Of a DNA stretch of 64,000 nucleotides, positions 7,476 through 16,409 are shown one piece after another. This DNA is from DSVZ01 sp037439785. Lineage in GTDB: Bacteria; Verrucomicrobiota; Verrucomicrobiia; Limisphaerales; J093. The stretch lies in NCBI GenBank assembly GCA_037439785.1, contig JBBIVJ010000016.1, positions 1 through 64,000 on the forward strand, given 5' to 3'. Made by a program: the position numbers and the translations under genes. Below the pieces are notes generated by a model, which saw only the letters and a program-made list of their open reading frames with translations, ran no database searches and had not been told where the DNA came from. Each line of letters starts with the position of its first letter. Positions within the stretch are counted from its first letter, which is position 1.

Positions 7476-8468
7476 ATGCGACTCGGAGCCCACATGCCCA
7501 CCAGCGGCGGAGTCTGGCGCGCTCTGGAGCGCGGAAGCCGGCTTGGCTGCGAGGTGGTCCAGTTGTTCGTCAAAAACAACATGCAATGGTTCGGCCAGCC
7601 GTACGCGCCGCCGGACCTGGCCCGTTACACCGGGACCCTGGCCGGCTGTTCTTTTGCCGCCGTGTTCGGACACACCGGTTACCTCATCAACCTGGCCGCA
7701 CCGGCTTCGGCCAATCGCGACAAGTCCATCCGCTCGCTGGTCCAGGAACTCCAACTGGCCGCCAGCCTCGGCCTGCCCTTTCTGGTGCTGCATCCCGGTG
7801 CCCATCTCGGGCAGGGTGAGGCGGCCGGCCTCCGCCAGGTCGCCGCGGCGCTCGATGAGGTGTTCGCCGCCCCCCGCGAACTGTCCGTGCGCATCGCCCT
7901 GGAGAACACCGCCGGCCAGGGCACCTGCCTGGGGCATCGGCTCGAGCACCTGGCGACCCTTTTCGAGGCGGTCCGGCAGCCCGCCCGCCTGGGGGTGTGT
8001 CTGGACACCGCCCACTTGTTCGCCGCCGGCTACGACCTCCGCCAGCCGGGCGCCTGGGACGCAGTGGTGACCGAAGTCAGCCGGCTGGTGGGCCTCGACC
8101 AAATCCTGGCCGTCCACCTCAACGATTCGAAGACGCCGCTGGGCTCGCGGGTGGACCGTCACGCCGGCATTGGCCAGGGGCACCTGGGGGTGGAGGCGTT
8201 CCGGCCGTTGGTGAATGACCCGCGTTTTGCGGAAACCCCGGGCTGCCTCGAGACGCCCAAGTCGCCCGACCTCCACGAAGACGCCGAAAACCTGGCCGTG
8301 TTGCGGGCGCTGCTCGGGTCGGCGGTGCCTTCCAAAACCGCCCGGCGCGGGCCCGACGCCGGACGGGCCTCAACAGCGCGGCGGCTGGCGGGAGAGGTGC
8401 AGTTTCCCGGCCGGGCTCAGGCCGGCCGCGGGTCCGGGGGGAGGGGCGGCGCGGCCGCAGATTCCTGA
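7476..8468 (+). CDS. nfo: Endonuclease IV (AP endonuclease)
   Basis: TIM-barrel AP endonuclease that cuts 5' to abasic sites in base excision repair; it uses three zinc ions. Seen: RLGAHMPTSGG at the N-terminus, VKNNMQW, FGHTGYLINLA, VLHPGAHLG, ALENTAGQGT (metal Glu), GVCLDTAHLFAAGYD (metal Asp/His), HLNDSKTPLGSRVDRHAGIGQG. At 330 aa it is about 45 residues longer than E. coli Nfo. The extra part is a low-complexity Arg/Ala/Gly tail after VLRALLG. The last 52 bp overlap the convergent rsmI 3' end. The ATG at 7476 is chosen because the family starts directly with this strand. Confidence 0.93.
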   Translation: MRLGAHMPTSGGVWRALERGSRLGCEVVQLFVKNNMQWFGQPYAPPDLARYTGTLAGCSFAAVFGHTGYLINLAAPASANRDKSIRSLVQELQLAASLGLPFLVLHPGAHLGQGEAAGLRQVAAALDEVFAAPRELSVRIALENTAGQGTCLGHRLEHLATLFEAVRQPARLGVCLDTAHLFAAGYDLRQPGAWDAVVTEVSRLVGLDQILAVHLNDSKTPLGSRVDRHAGIGQGHLGVEAFRPLVNDPRFAETPGCLETPKSPDLHEDAENLAVLRALLGSAVPSKTARRGPDAGRASTARRLAGEVQFPGRAQAGRGSGGRGGAAADS

Positions 8469-9160
8469 TCGGCGGACGCCGGTCCCACCAACACCACAAA
8501 TTCTCCCCGCAGCCGCCGCTGCCCGGCGCGCGCCAGTAACTCCGCCGGCCGGCCGCGCAGGAACTCCTCGAACTTCTTGGTGAGCTCGCGGGCCAGCACC
8601 ACCTCGCGATCGGGCATGAGCGCGGCCAGCTCCTCCAGCAACCGTTCCAGCCGGTGCGGAGATTCGTAGAGCACGAGCGTACCGGGCAGGGCGCGGAGTG
8701 CCTCCAGGGCTTTCCGACGCTGGCCGGACTTGTGGGGAAGGAAGCCGAGGAAGTGAAATTCACCGGTCGGCAGGCCGCTGGCGGTGAGCGCGGCGATCAG
8801 GGCACACGGTCCGGGCACCGGTTCCACCCGGCCGCCGGCGGCCAGCACCGCCCGCACCAGCCGCTCGCCGGGGTCGCTGATGCCGGGGCTGCCGGCGTCG
8901 GTGACCAGGGCCAGTTTTTCGCCGCGATGCAGGCGCGCGAGGATGTCCTCACAGCGGCGGGCCTCGTTGAACTGGAAGCAGCTCAGCAGGGGCTTGCGGA
9001 TGCCGAAGTGGGCCAGCAACTGGCCGGTGCGGCGGGTGTCCTCGGCGGCCACGGCGTCGCATTCGCGCAGCACCCGCAGCGCGCGCAGGGTGATGTCCTC
9101 GAGGTTCCCGATGGGCGTGGCCACCAGGTAAAGCGTGCCGGGCTGGAGGGGGGCTTCCAT
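8417..9160 (-). CDS. rsmI: 16S rRNA (cytidine-1402 2'-O)-methyltransferase
   Basis: SAM-dependent tetrapyrrole-methylase-fold enzyme acting on C1402 in the decoding centre of 16S rRNA. Motifs: GTLYLVATPIGNLEDIT (N-terminal signature), CDAVAAEDTRRTG, LVTDAGSPGISDPG (SAM loop) and PVPGPCALIAALTASGLP, all typical of RsmI. Length (247 aa) is a little short of E. coli RsmI (286) but the core is complete. The 3' end overlaps nfo tail to tail by 52 bp. A possible small gene lies immediately upstream on the same strand. Confidence 0.95.
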   Translation of the reverse strand: MEAPLQPGTLYLVATPIGNLEDITLRALRVLRECDAVAAEDTRRTGQLLAHFGIRKPLLSCFQFNEARRCEDILARLHRGEKLALVTDAGSPGISDPGERLVRAVLAAGGRVEPVPGPCALIAALTASGLPTGEFHFLGFLPHKSGQRRKALEALRALPGTLVLYESPHRLERLLEELAALMPDREVVLARELTKKFEEFLRGRPAELLARAGQRRLRGEFVVLVGPASADQESAAAPPLPPDPRPA

Positions 9161-9182
9161 GGGGTCGGTCCGGGGTGGCGGC

Positions 9183-9342
9183 TCAAACCTCGCCCGGCCG
9201 GGTCCGGCGTCGCATCAATTCCCGCAAGCGGAGCAGGTCGGCGGCGTCCTGCTGGTCAAGCAGGCTGCAGACGCGCAGCAGGGGTGGCAGCGTTCCCCCC
9301 GTCTGGGAACGACTCCAGCTTCGGTTGGCCCACCGTCTTCAT
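9183..9342 (-). pseudogene. Possible small conserved ORF with a G-run frameshift
   Basis: On the minus strand an ATG at 9342 opens MKTVGQPKLESFPDGG. A frame shifted by one at the six-G run (9300-9295) continues LPPLLRVCSLLDQQDAADL and RLRELMRRRTRPGEV to a TGA at 9183-9185. The joined protein would be about 52 aa and would end 22 bp before rsmI. The run is the obvious shift site: 160 bases is 53 codons plus one. I cannot say whether this is a real gene, a sequencing error in the homopolymer or chance. Confidence 0.3.
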
Positions 9343-9685
9343 GGCCGCAGCGTAACACAGCGCGCCCGCGGGCGAGAAGGGGCAACCGGCCCGTGTCGGC
9401 TCGGCAGTGCCCGGCGGCTACCCGCCGGCGACGTGGCGCAGGCTTCCCATCCTGCCGGGTCGCCGGCTTGGCCGGGGGACGAAATCCGCCCCCCAAGTGC
9501 GCTTCGGCCCGCGCCACCGCCCGTGGTTGCTTCCTCCTTTGCCCCTCGCCAACGCCCAATTCCCGCTCCGCCATTCCCCCTACCCCCCACCCCGCCAGAC
9601 CGCGGATCGGCCCGGTCGGCGCGCAGGCCGAGGGCTTCAATTTTACTTTGCACCGGACGCTTATGCGCTAGAGTAGGGGCCACAG
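9343..9685. other. Intergenic region upstream of the DUF1549/DUF1553 gene
   Basis: This 343-bp stretch shows no convincing gene on either strand; open frames across it lack a plausible product. Close to its right end is a weak promoter-like pair: TTGCAC (9648-9653) and TAGAGT (9669-9674), with a spacer of only 15 bases, 12 bp before the ATG at 9686. An AT-rich patch (9637-9649) precedes it. Confidence 0.35.
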
Positions 9686-12600
9686 ATGCCACGCCTTGCT
9701 TGCCATGCGTCCGCCCTCCTGGCGGTGTGGTTGATGGGAGCGGCAAACGCCCGCGCCGCGGTGTCGCCCGGGAGCGGGGTGGACTTTGGCCGCGAAATCC
9801 GGCCCATCCTCTCGGACAACTGCTTCGCCTGCCACGGCCCGGATGAAAACACCCGCAAGGCCGGCCTGCGCCTGGACTTGCGCAGCGGCGCCCTGGCCCC
9901 CCTCAAGGGTGGGCGCCAGGCCGTGGTGCCCGGGGACCCCGAGCGCAGCACGCTGCTGGCCCGCGTCCTCACCGCCGATCCCGACGACGTGATGCCGCCG
10001 CCCAAGACCGGCAAAAAGCTGTCGCCGGAGCAGATTCAGAAGCTGCGCGAGTGGATCGCCGCCGGTGCGCCGTGGCCGGAGCACTGGGCCTTTGTGCCGC
10101 CACAACGGCCCGAGCCGCCCGCCGTGAAAAACCCGCATTGGCCGCGCAACGAGGTGGACCGCTTCGCCCTGCACCGTCTGGAGGCCGAGGGCTTGGCCCC
10201 CGCCCCGGAAGCGGGAAAAAGCACCCTCATCCGCCGCGCCACGCTGGACCTGACCGGCCTGCCGCCGACCATCGAGGAGGTCGAGGCCTTTCTGGCCGAC
10301 AACCGGCCCGACGCCTACGAACGGCTGGTGGACCGCCTGCTCAGCTCGCCCCGTTACGGGGAACACCAGGCCCGGCAGTGGCTGGACGCCGTGCGCTACG
10401 CCGATACCCACGGCTACCACATTGACGCCCGGCGGGACATCTGGGCCTACCGCGAGTGGGTCATTCGCGCCTTCAACGCCAACCAGCCTTTCGACCAGTT
10501 CACCATCGAGCAACTGGCCGGCGACCTCCTGCCCCAGCCCACCCTCGACCAGCAGGTCGCCACCGGCTACATCCGCTGCAACCTCAGCACCGGCGAGGGT
10601 GGCGCCATCGAGGAGGAGTACGCCGCCAAGTACGCTTTCGACCGCGTCGAAACCACCGGCACGGTCTGGATGGGCCTGACCCTCTCCTGCGCGCGCTGCC
10701 ACACCCACAAGTACGACCCCATCACCCAGCGCGAGTACTACGGCCTGTTCGCCATCTTCAACCAGCTCGACGAGCCGGTCATGGACGGCAACCGGCCCAA
10801 CCCCGACCCCTTCCTCAAGCTGCCCAGCGCCGAGCAAACCGGGCGCCTGAACTGGCTCAAAGACAAGCTGGCCGAAACCCGCCGTCGCCTCGGCGCCCCC
10901 GCCGAAATCCTCGACACCGCCCAACAAACCTGGGCGGCAGACTGGCACGAACGGCTGCGCACCGGCTGGCAGGTGGCGTCCCCGCAGACGGCACATTCGA
11001 TCCAGGAAAACGGCGCCGAATTACGCGTGCTCGAAGACCAGTCGGTCCTCGCCGCCGGCCCCGCCCCGCTGCGGGACACCTATGAAATCGAGTTCCCCCC
11101 GGCGGCCGGTCCGCTGGCCGGCCTGCGCCTTGAAATCCTGCCGCACGAATCCCTGCCCGCCGGCGGCGCCCGCCGCGCGGACGGCCGGTTCCGGCTCTCC
11201 GAGTTCGAGGCCGAACTGTTGCCACCTGGCGAGAATGCCAAGCCTCAGAAGCTCGGCTTTGCCCGCGCCCTGGCGGGGGTGCAGGAAGGCGAACACGAAC
11301 CCGGCCGGGCGTTGGACGGCAAGCCGGACACGTGGTGGCAGGCCAGCAGCACCAACGCCTCGCCCGTTGTGGCGGTCTTCCGCCTGGGCCAGCCGGTCGA
11401 GGTCCCGGCCGAAGGCCGCCTGCGCGTGCGGCTGCGGTTCGAGGCCGGCGAAGAAAACCATGCGCTGGGCCGTTTCCGCCTCGCCGCCGCCCAGGGCGGG
11501 GACCTGGTCGCTGCACTGACGCCCCCGCGCTTCGAACCATGGCGGCTGCTGGGGCCCCTGCCCTCGGGCGGACTGGCGGCCGGCTTTGCCAGGGCCTTCG
11601 AGCCGGAGACTCACCTGGACCTGGCCAGGCGTTACCCCGGGGTGCGGGAGGAAGTGGGCTGGCACGAGCGGGGCGACCTAAGCGACGGCGGCATCCACCT
11701 GCTGGTCAACGAACTGCACGGCGTGCACGGCGTGTACTACCTGTTCCGCCGCCTGCACGTCCCCGAGCCCACCGTGCTGGAAGTGGCGTTGCGCGCCGAC
11801 GACGTCTTCAAGGTCTGGCTCAACGAGCAGTTGGTGCTCGAACGCGGCACCCCCGAGCCGTATCCCGGCGTGCGCACGCGGCTGAGGCTGGAACTGGCGG
11901 CCGGCGAAAACCGCCTGCTCCTCAAGGTGGTCAATCACCAGGGAGCCAAATACTTCGCCTTTGACCCTGCTCTGGCCGGCCCGCGCCGGCTGCCGCCGGA
12001 CCTGGCGACCGTGCTGTCCGTCTCCGCCACACCCACCGTGGCGTGGGCCGCAACCGTGCGGGATTGGTACCGCCGGCAGTTTGTGCCCGGCTACCGCGAG
12101 GAGCAGGATCGCCTGGCCACCTGGCAGGAAGAGGAACAGGCCATTGACGCGGCCATTCCCACCACCCTCATCGCCCGGGAGCGGACCCGGCCGCGCGAAA
12201 CCCGCCTGTTGATCCGCGGCGAGTATGACAAGCCCGGCAACCCCGTGGCGCCCGGTCTGCCGGCCATCCTCCCGCCGTTGCCCCCCGGTGCACCGACCAA
12301 CCGCCTGGGCCTGGCGCGCTGGCTGGTCAGCACCAACCACCCCCTGACCGCCCGGGTGATCGTGAACCGGTTCTGGCAGCAGTTCTTCGGCGTGGGCCTG
12401 GTCAAGACCGCCGATGACTTCGGCGTGCAGGGTGAACGGCCATCCCATCCCGAGCTGCTGGACTGGCTGGCCACCGAGTTCATCCGCTCCGGCTGGGACG
12501 TGAAGCACATGCAGCGGTTGATTGCCACCTCCGCCACCTACCGGCAAAGCTCCCGCCTGGCTCCCGGGCTGTACGAGCGGGACCCCGAAAACCGCCTGCT

Positions 12601-13240
12601 GGCCCGCGGCCCGCGCTTCCGGCTCGACGCGGAGGCCGTGCGCGACAGCGCCCTGGCCTACGGGGGGCTGTTGGTGGAACGACTGGGCGGCCCCAGCGTC
12701 AAGCCCTTCGAGCCACCGGGCCTCTGGGAGGCGGTGTCGTTCAACAACTCGCAGAAATACGTGCCCGACGTGGGCGAGGCCCGGTACCGCCGCAGCCTCT
12801 ACACCTTCTGGAAACGCCAGAGCCCGCCGCCGAACATGCTCATCTTCGACGCGCCCACCCGCGAGACCTGCGTGGTGCGGCGGCCGCGCACCAACACGCC
12901 CTTGCAGGCGCTGGTGGTGCTCAACGACCCCCAGTTCGTCGAGGCCGCCCGCGCCCTGGCCGGACGCATGCTGCGCGAGGGGGGGCGCGATCCCCTCGAG
13001 CGGCTGGCCTACGGTTTCCGGCTGGTCACGGCACGGCGGCCGGACCAGGGGGAGCTGCAACTGCTGCAGCACCTGCTCGAGACCCAGCGCGCCGCCTTCC
13101 AGGCCGACCCCGCCGCGGCCCGGGCCTTCCTGGCGGTGGGAGACTTTCAGGCCCCGGACCTGGACCCGGTCGAACTGGCCGCCTGGTCCACCGTGGCCAA
13201 CCTGCTCTTGAACCTGGACGAAACCCTGACCAAAGGGTGA
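9686..13240 (+). CDS. PSCyt1-DUF1549-DUF1553 secreted cytochrome-like protein
   Basis: Large (1184 aa) exported protein typical of Planctomycetes/Verrucomicrobia. A signal peptide is followed by a cytochrome-c-like PSCyt1 domain with one CxxCH haem motif (C46-F-A-C49-H50) and a distal DDVMPPPKTGKKL. DUF1549 follows (ATLDLTGLPPT ... DAVRYADTHGYHID). A central region resembles a carbohydrate-binding/F5/8-type sandwich and a PA14-like module (VLEVALRADDVFKVWLNEQ). DUF1553 is C-terminal (NRLGLARWLVSTNHPLTARV, NRFWQQFFGVGLV, RRPRTNTPLQALVVLNDPQF). Members lie beside DUF1501 genes and are thought to act in polysaccharide (often sulfated) breakdown outside the cytoplasm; the chemistry is unproven. 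It is coupled to the next gene (GTGA at 13237). Confidence 0.9.
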   Translation: MPRLACHASALLAVWLMGAANARAAVSPGSGVDFGREIRPILSDNCFACHGPDENTRKAGLRLDLRSGALAPLKGGRQAVVPGDPERSTLLARVLTADPDDVMPPPKTGKKLSPEQIQKLREWIAAGAPWPEHWAFVPPQRPEPPAVKNPHWPRNEVDRFALHRLEAEGLAPAPEAGKSTLIRRATLDLTGLPPTIEEVEAFLADNRPDAYERLVDRLLSSPRYGEHQARQWLDAVRYADTHGYHIDARRDIWAYREWVIRAFNANQPFDQFTIEQLAGDLLPQPTLDQQVATGYIRCNLSTGEGGAIEEEYAAKYAFDRVETTGTVWMGLTLSCARCHTHKYDPITQREYYGLFAIFNQLDEPVMDGNRPNPDPFLKLPSAEQTGRLNWLKDKLAETRRRLGAPAEILDTAQQTWAADWHERLRTGWQVASPQTAHSIQENGAELRVLEDQSVLAAGPAPLRDTYEIEFPPAAGPLAGLRLEILPHESLPAGGARRADGRFRLSEFEAELLPPGENAKPQKLGFARALAGVQEGEHEPGRALDGKPDTWWQASSTNASPVVAVFRLGQPVEVPAEGRLRVRLRFEAGEENHALGRFRLAAAQGGDLVAALTPPRFEPWRLLGPLPSGGLAAGFARAFEPETHLDLARRYPGVREEVGWHERGDLSDGGIHLLVNELHGVHGVYYLFRRLHVPEPTVLEVALRADDVFKVWLNEQLVLERGTPEPYPGVRTRLRLELAAGENRLLLKVVNHQGAKYFAFDPALAGPRRLPPDLATVLSVSATPTVAWAATVRDWYRRQFVPGYREEQDRLATWQEEEQAIDAAIPTTLIARERTRPRETRLLIRGEYDKPGNPVAPGLPAILPPLPPGAPTNRLGLARWLVSTNHPLTARVIVNRFWQQFFGVGLVKTADDFGVQGERPSHPELLDWLATEFIRSGWDVKHMQRLIATSATYRQSSRLAPGLYERDPENRLLARGPRFRLDAEAVRDSALAYGGLLVERLGGPSVKPFEPPGLWEAVSFNNSQKYVPDVGEARYRRSLYTFWKRQSPPPNMLIFDAPTRETCVVRRPRTNTPLQALVVLNDPQFVEAARALAGRMLREGGRDPLERLAYGFRLVTARRPDQGELQLLQHLLETQRAAFQADPAAARAFLAVGDFQAPDLDPVELAAWSTVANLLLNLDETLTKG

Positions 13241-13260
13241 ACTACCCGCCTGCTTCCGCC

Positions 13261-14715
13261 ATGGACCCCCTTCGCGAACACGCCCTGCTGTTGACCCGAC
13301 GTCATTTCTTCGGCCGTCTGGCCACCGGGATCGGCACCGCCGCCCTGGGCACGCTGCTCAACCCCGCCCTGCTGGCCAGCCTCACCGTCCCCAAGCGGGT
13401 GGGCGGGCGGCCGGACCTGCCCCATTTCGCCCCGCGGGCCCGGCGCGTGATCTACCTGCACATGGCCGGCGGGCCCTCGCAACTGGAGCTGTTCGACTAC
13501 AAGCCCGAGCTGGAGAAATACCACAACACCGAGCTGCCCGGCTCGGTCCGCATGGGCCAGCGCATCACCACCATGACCTCGGGCCAAAGCTCCTTCCCGG
13601 TGGTGCGGCCGCTGTTCAAGTTCAGCCAGCACGGCCAGAGCGGGGCCTGGTTCAGTGAACTGATCCCCCACATCGCCTCGACTGCCGATGACATCTGCCT
13701 GATCAAGACCGTCCACACCGAGGCCATCAACCACGACCCCGCCATCACCTACATCCAGACCGGTTTCCAGCAGCCCGGTCGCCCCTGCCTGGGGGCCTGG
13801 CTCAGCTACGGCCTGGGCAGCGAAAACGAAAACCTGCCCGCCTTCATCGTGATGATCTCCAACGGCAAGGAAAGCGACCAGCCGCTGTACGCGCGGCTCT
13901 GGAGCTCGGGCTTCTTGCCCTCCGAACATCAGGGCGTGCAGTTCCGGGGTGGCGGCGACCCCGTCCTGTACCTGTCCAACCCCCCGGGCGTCAGCCCCGA
14001 GATGCGCCGGCGGATGCTCGACACACTCGGCCAGCTCAACCAGCGCCAGTTCGAGGCCTTCAACGACCCCGAAATCCCCACCCGCATCGCCCAGTACGAA
14101 ATGGCCTTCCGGATGCAGACCTCCGTGCCCGAGCTGGTGGACCTTTCCAAGGAGCCACCGGAAATCCTCGACCTCTACGGACCGGACGTGAAGAAGCCCG
14201 GCACCTTTGCCTTCAACTGCCTGCTGGCCCGGCGCATGGCCGAGCGGGGCGTGCGCTTCATCCAGCTCTACCACCGCGGCTGGGACCAGCACGGCAACCT
14301 GCCCCGCCGCATCCGCGAGCAGTGCCAGGACTGTGACCAGCCCAGCGCCGCGCTGGTCAAGGACCTCAAGCAACGCGGCCTGCTCGACGAGACCCTGGTC
14401 ATCTGGGGCGGAGAATTCGGCCGCACGGTCTATTGCCAGGGCAAGATCGAGCCGGACAACTACGGCCGGGACCACCACGGCCGCTGCTACACCATGTGGC
14501 TGGCCGGCGGCGGCGTGAAGCCCGGCCTGGCGTACGGCGAAACCGACGACTACGGCTACAACATCGTGGAAAACCCCGTCCACATCCACGACCTCAACGC
14601 CACCATCCTCCACTGCCTGGGCATCCACCACGAACGGCTGACCTACCGCTTCCAGGGCCGCGAATTCCGCCTCACCGACGTCCACGGCGAAGTGGTCAAG
14701 GGCCTCCTGGCCTGA
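13261..14715 (+). CDS. DUF1501 (sulfatase-like) secreted protein
   Basis: 484-aa DUF1501 protein of the alkaline-phosphatase/sulfatase superfamily. A Tat-type signal is visible: LLLTRRHFFGRLATG, with the twin Arg at 13-14. The family core follows: IYLHMAGGPSQLELFDYKPEL, then RPCLGAWLSYGLGSENENLP, LYHRGWDQHGNLP, VIWGGEFGRT and NYGRDHHGRCYTMWLAGGG. The conserved His/Asp residues could bind metal as in sulfatases. The GTG at 13237, overlapping the previous stop, is a possible start, but ATG 13261 places the Tat motif normally. Paired with the DUF1549/DUF1553 gene it forms a very common two-gene unit in this phylum group. Confidence 0.9.
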   Translation: MDPLREHALLLTRRHFFGRLATGIGTAALGTLLNPALLASLTVPKRVGGRPDLPHFAPRARRVIYLHMAGGPSQLELFDYKPELEKYHNTELPGSVRMGQRITTMTSGQSSFPVVRPLFKFSQHGQSGAWFSELIPHIASTADDICLIKTVHTEAINHDPAITYIQTGFQQPGRPCLGAWLSYGLGSENENLPAFIVMISNGKESDQPLYARLWSSGFLPSEHQGVQFRGGGDPVLYLSNPPGVSPEMRRRMLDTLGQLNQRQFEAFNDPEIPTRIAQYEMAFRMQTSVPELVDLSKEPPEILDLYGPDVKKPGTFAFNCLLARRMAERGVRFIQLYHRGWDQHGNLPRRIREQCQDCDQPSAALVKDLKQRGLLDETLVIWGGEFGRTVYCQGKIEPDNYGRDHHGRCYTMWLAGGGVKPGLAYGETDDYGYNIVENPVHIHDLNATILHCLGIHHERLTYRFQGREFRLTDVHGEVVKGLLA

Positions 14716-14753
14716 GGCCCCCGCCCCTCCCCCCTGCCCCGCTCCCGCCGCCC

Positions 14754-14776
14754 GGCCGGAAAACAATTGTCCGGCC
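14754..14776 (+). terminator. Weak hairpin between the DUF1501 gene and hom
   Basis: ggccgga (14754-14760) pairs with tccggcc (14770-14776) across a 9-base AT-rich loop, 39 bp after the DUF1501 stop. There is no T-run, so termination is uncertain. Confidence 0.25.
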
Positions 14777-14807
14777 CGGCGCTCCCCGGCACTCTGGCCG
14801 GCCGTTT

Positions 14808-16160
14808 ATGAAGGACCAGGTCACGATTGGTTTGCTGGGCGGCGGCACGGTGGGCAGTGGCGTCTTCCACCACTGGCAGCGCAACGGCGCGCTCATGGCC
14901 GCGCGTCTGGGTGTGGCCCTGAACCTCCACCGCGTGGCGGTCAAGACGCTGGACGAGCCGCGTCCCTACCCGATCCCCCGGGCGGTGTTGACCACCGACT
15001 GGCAGGCGGTGGTGCGCGACCCCCGGGTACAGATCGTGGCGGAACTGGTCGGCGGCACCACCCTGGCCCGCACGATGGTGCTCGGGGCCCTGCGCCTGGG
15101 CAAACCGGTCGTCACCGCCAACAAGGCCCTCCTCTCCGCCCACGGCGAGGAGCTCTTCGCCGCGGCGCACCGGGCCGGCGTGAACCTCTACTACGAGGCC
15201 AGCGTCGCCGGCGGCATCCCCATCATCAAGGCCCTGCGCGAGGCCTTCGTCGGCAACCGCATCACCCACCTCTACGGCATCGTCAACGGCACCTGCAACT
15301 ACATCCTCAGCCGCATGAAACAGGAAGGCGCGGACTTCGCCGACGTCCTGGCCGACGCCCAACGCCAGGGCTACGCCGAAACCCCGCCCGACCTGGACGT
15401 GGACGGCTGGGATGCCCAGCACAAGACCGGCATCCTTGCCTCCCTGGCCCACGGCTTCTGGGTCCGACCGGCGGACATTCACGTGGAAGGCATCCGGCAC
15501 CTGACGCGACTGGACATGCAATTCGCCGCCCAACTGGGCTACACCATCAAGCTGCTCGGCATCGTCAAACGCCTGGCCGGCCGCCCCCCTGCCTCCCGCC
15601 GCCGCCCCCGCGACGGTGACCGGGACGGCTCCCGCATCCAGGTCTCCGTGTACCCCGCCCTGATTCCCAACTCCCACGTGCTGGCCAGTGTCAGCGGCGT
15701 CTTCAACGCCGTCTTCGTGCGGGGCGACGTGGTGGGCGACACCCTCTTCTACGGTCGCGGCGCCGGCAAGGACGCCACGGCCAGCGCGGTGTTGAGCGAT
15801 CTGGCGGACGCGGCGCTGGACCTGGTGCATGGCAGCGCGCGGCGGGTGCCGGCATTTGTCGCCCATGACACCGGCGCTCAGGTGGTCCCCCTGGGGGAGA
15901 TCCCCTCCCGCTATTACGTCCGCCTCAGCGTGGTGGACCGGCCCGGCGTGGTCGCCAGAATCTCGGCCATCCTCGGGGCGGCCCGCATCGGTATCGCCTC
16001 CATCATCCAGCCCGAGGGGCACGAAGGCGAGGTGGTGCCGCTGATCCTGATGATCCACGACGCCCCCAACGCCACACTCGATCGCGCGCTGACCCGCATT
16101 GCCCGCCTGCCGGTGGTCAAGGCGCCGCCGGCCATGATCCGGGTGGAAAACCTCGAGTAA
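14808..16160 (+). CDS. hom: Homoserine dehydrogenase
   Basis: Reduces aspartate semialdehyde to homoserine, the branch point for threonine and methionine. An N-terminal Rossmann domain (IGLLGGGTVGSGV) is followed by PVVTANKALLS, YYEASVAGGIPIIK and IVNGTCNYILSRM (homoserine dehydrogenase signature), then GYAETPPDLDVDGWDAQHK (substrate loop). A C-terminal ACT domain (YYVRLSVVDRPGVVARIS) suggests feedback control by threonine. 450 aa, full length. The start ATG 14808 lies directly before the NAD-binding strand. A short Arg-rich insertion (SRRRPRDGDRDGSR) interrupts the catalytic domain; it is probably a surface loop. A toxin-antitoxin pair separates it from thrC. Confidence 0.93.
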   Translation: MKDQVTIGLLGGGTVGSGVFHHWQRNGALMAARLGVALNLHRVAVKTLDEPRPYPIPRAVLTTDWQAVVRDPRVQIVAELVGGTTLARTMVLGALRLGKPVVTANKALLSAHGEELFAAAHRAGVNLYYEASVAGGIPIIKALREAFVGNRITHLYGIVNGTCNYILSRMKQEGADFADVLADAQRQGYAETPPDLDVDGWDAQHKTGILASLAHGFWVRPADIHVEGIRHLTRLDMQFAAQLGYTIKLLGIVKRLAGRPPASRRRPRDGDRDGSRIQVSVYPALIPNSHVLASVSGVFNAVFVRGDVVGDTLFYGRGAGKDATASAVLSDLADAALDLVHGSARRVPAFVAHDTGAQVVPLGEIPSRYYVRLSVVDRPGVVARISAILGAARIGIASIIQPEGHEGEVVPLILMIHDAPNATLDRALTRIARLPVVKAPPAMIRVENLE

Positions 16161-16178
16161 GCCGACTAGGCTGGGGAC

Positions 16179-16409
16179 ATGAGTACCGTGGTGGCAGAGA
16201 TCAGGCAGGTGCTTCCCAGCCTGAGCAACGACGAGCTGAGGGAGTTGGAGCGCGCCATTCTCCAAACCTTCCGGGAACGTCGGGTGGGCATCATCTTCGA
16301 CGATGACTACGGCATCCTCACCGAGCAGGATCTGGCGGCGGTTTGTGAGGAAGTGTTGGAGTTGATCGAACGGACCTCCCCCACCCATGACCATTCCCCG
16401 GCGCGGTGA
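16179..16409 (+). CDS. Putative antitoxin partner of the MazF-type toxin
   Basis: Small acidic protein of 76 aa (MSTVVAEIRQVLPSLSNDEL...), mostly predicted helix, with the segment LRELERAILQTFRERRVG followed by an acidic stretch IIFDDDYGILTEQDL. I do not recognise a named family from the sequence. Its position argues for an antitoxin: it starts 18 bp after hom, and its last 23 bp overlap the start of the PemK/MazF-like gene. That arrangement is typical of type II antitoxins, which are translated first. Confidence 0.55.
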   Translation: MSTVVAEIRQVLPSLSNDELRELERAILQTFRERRVGIIFDDDYGILTEQDLAAVCEEVLELIERTSPTHDHSPAR

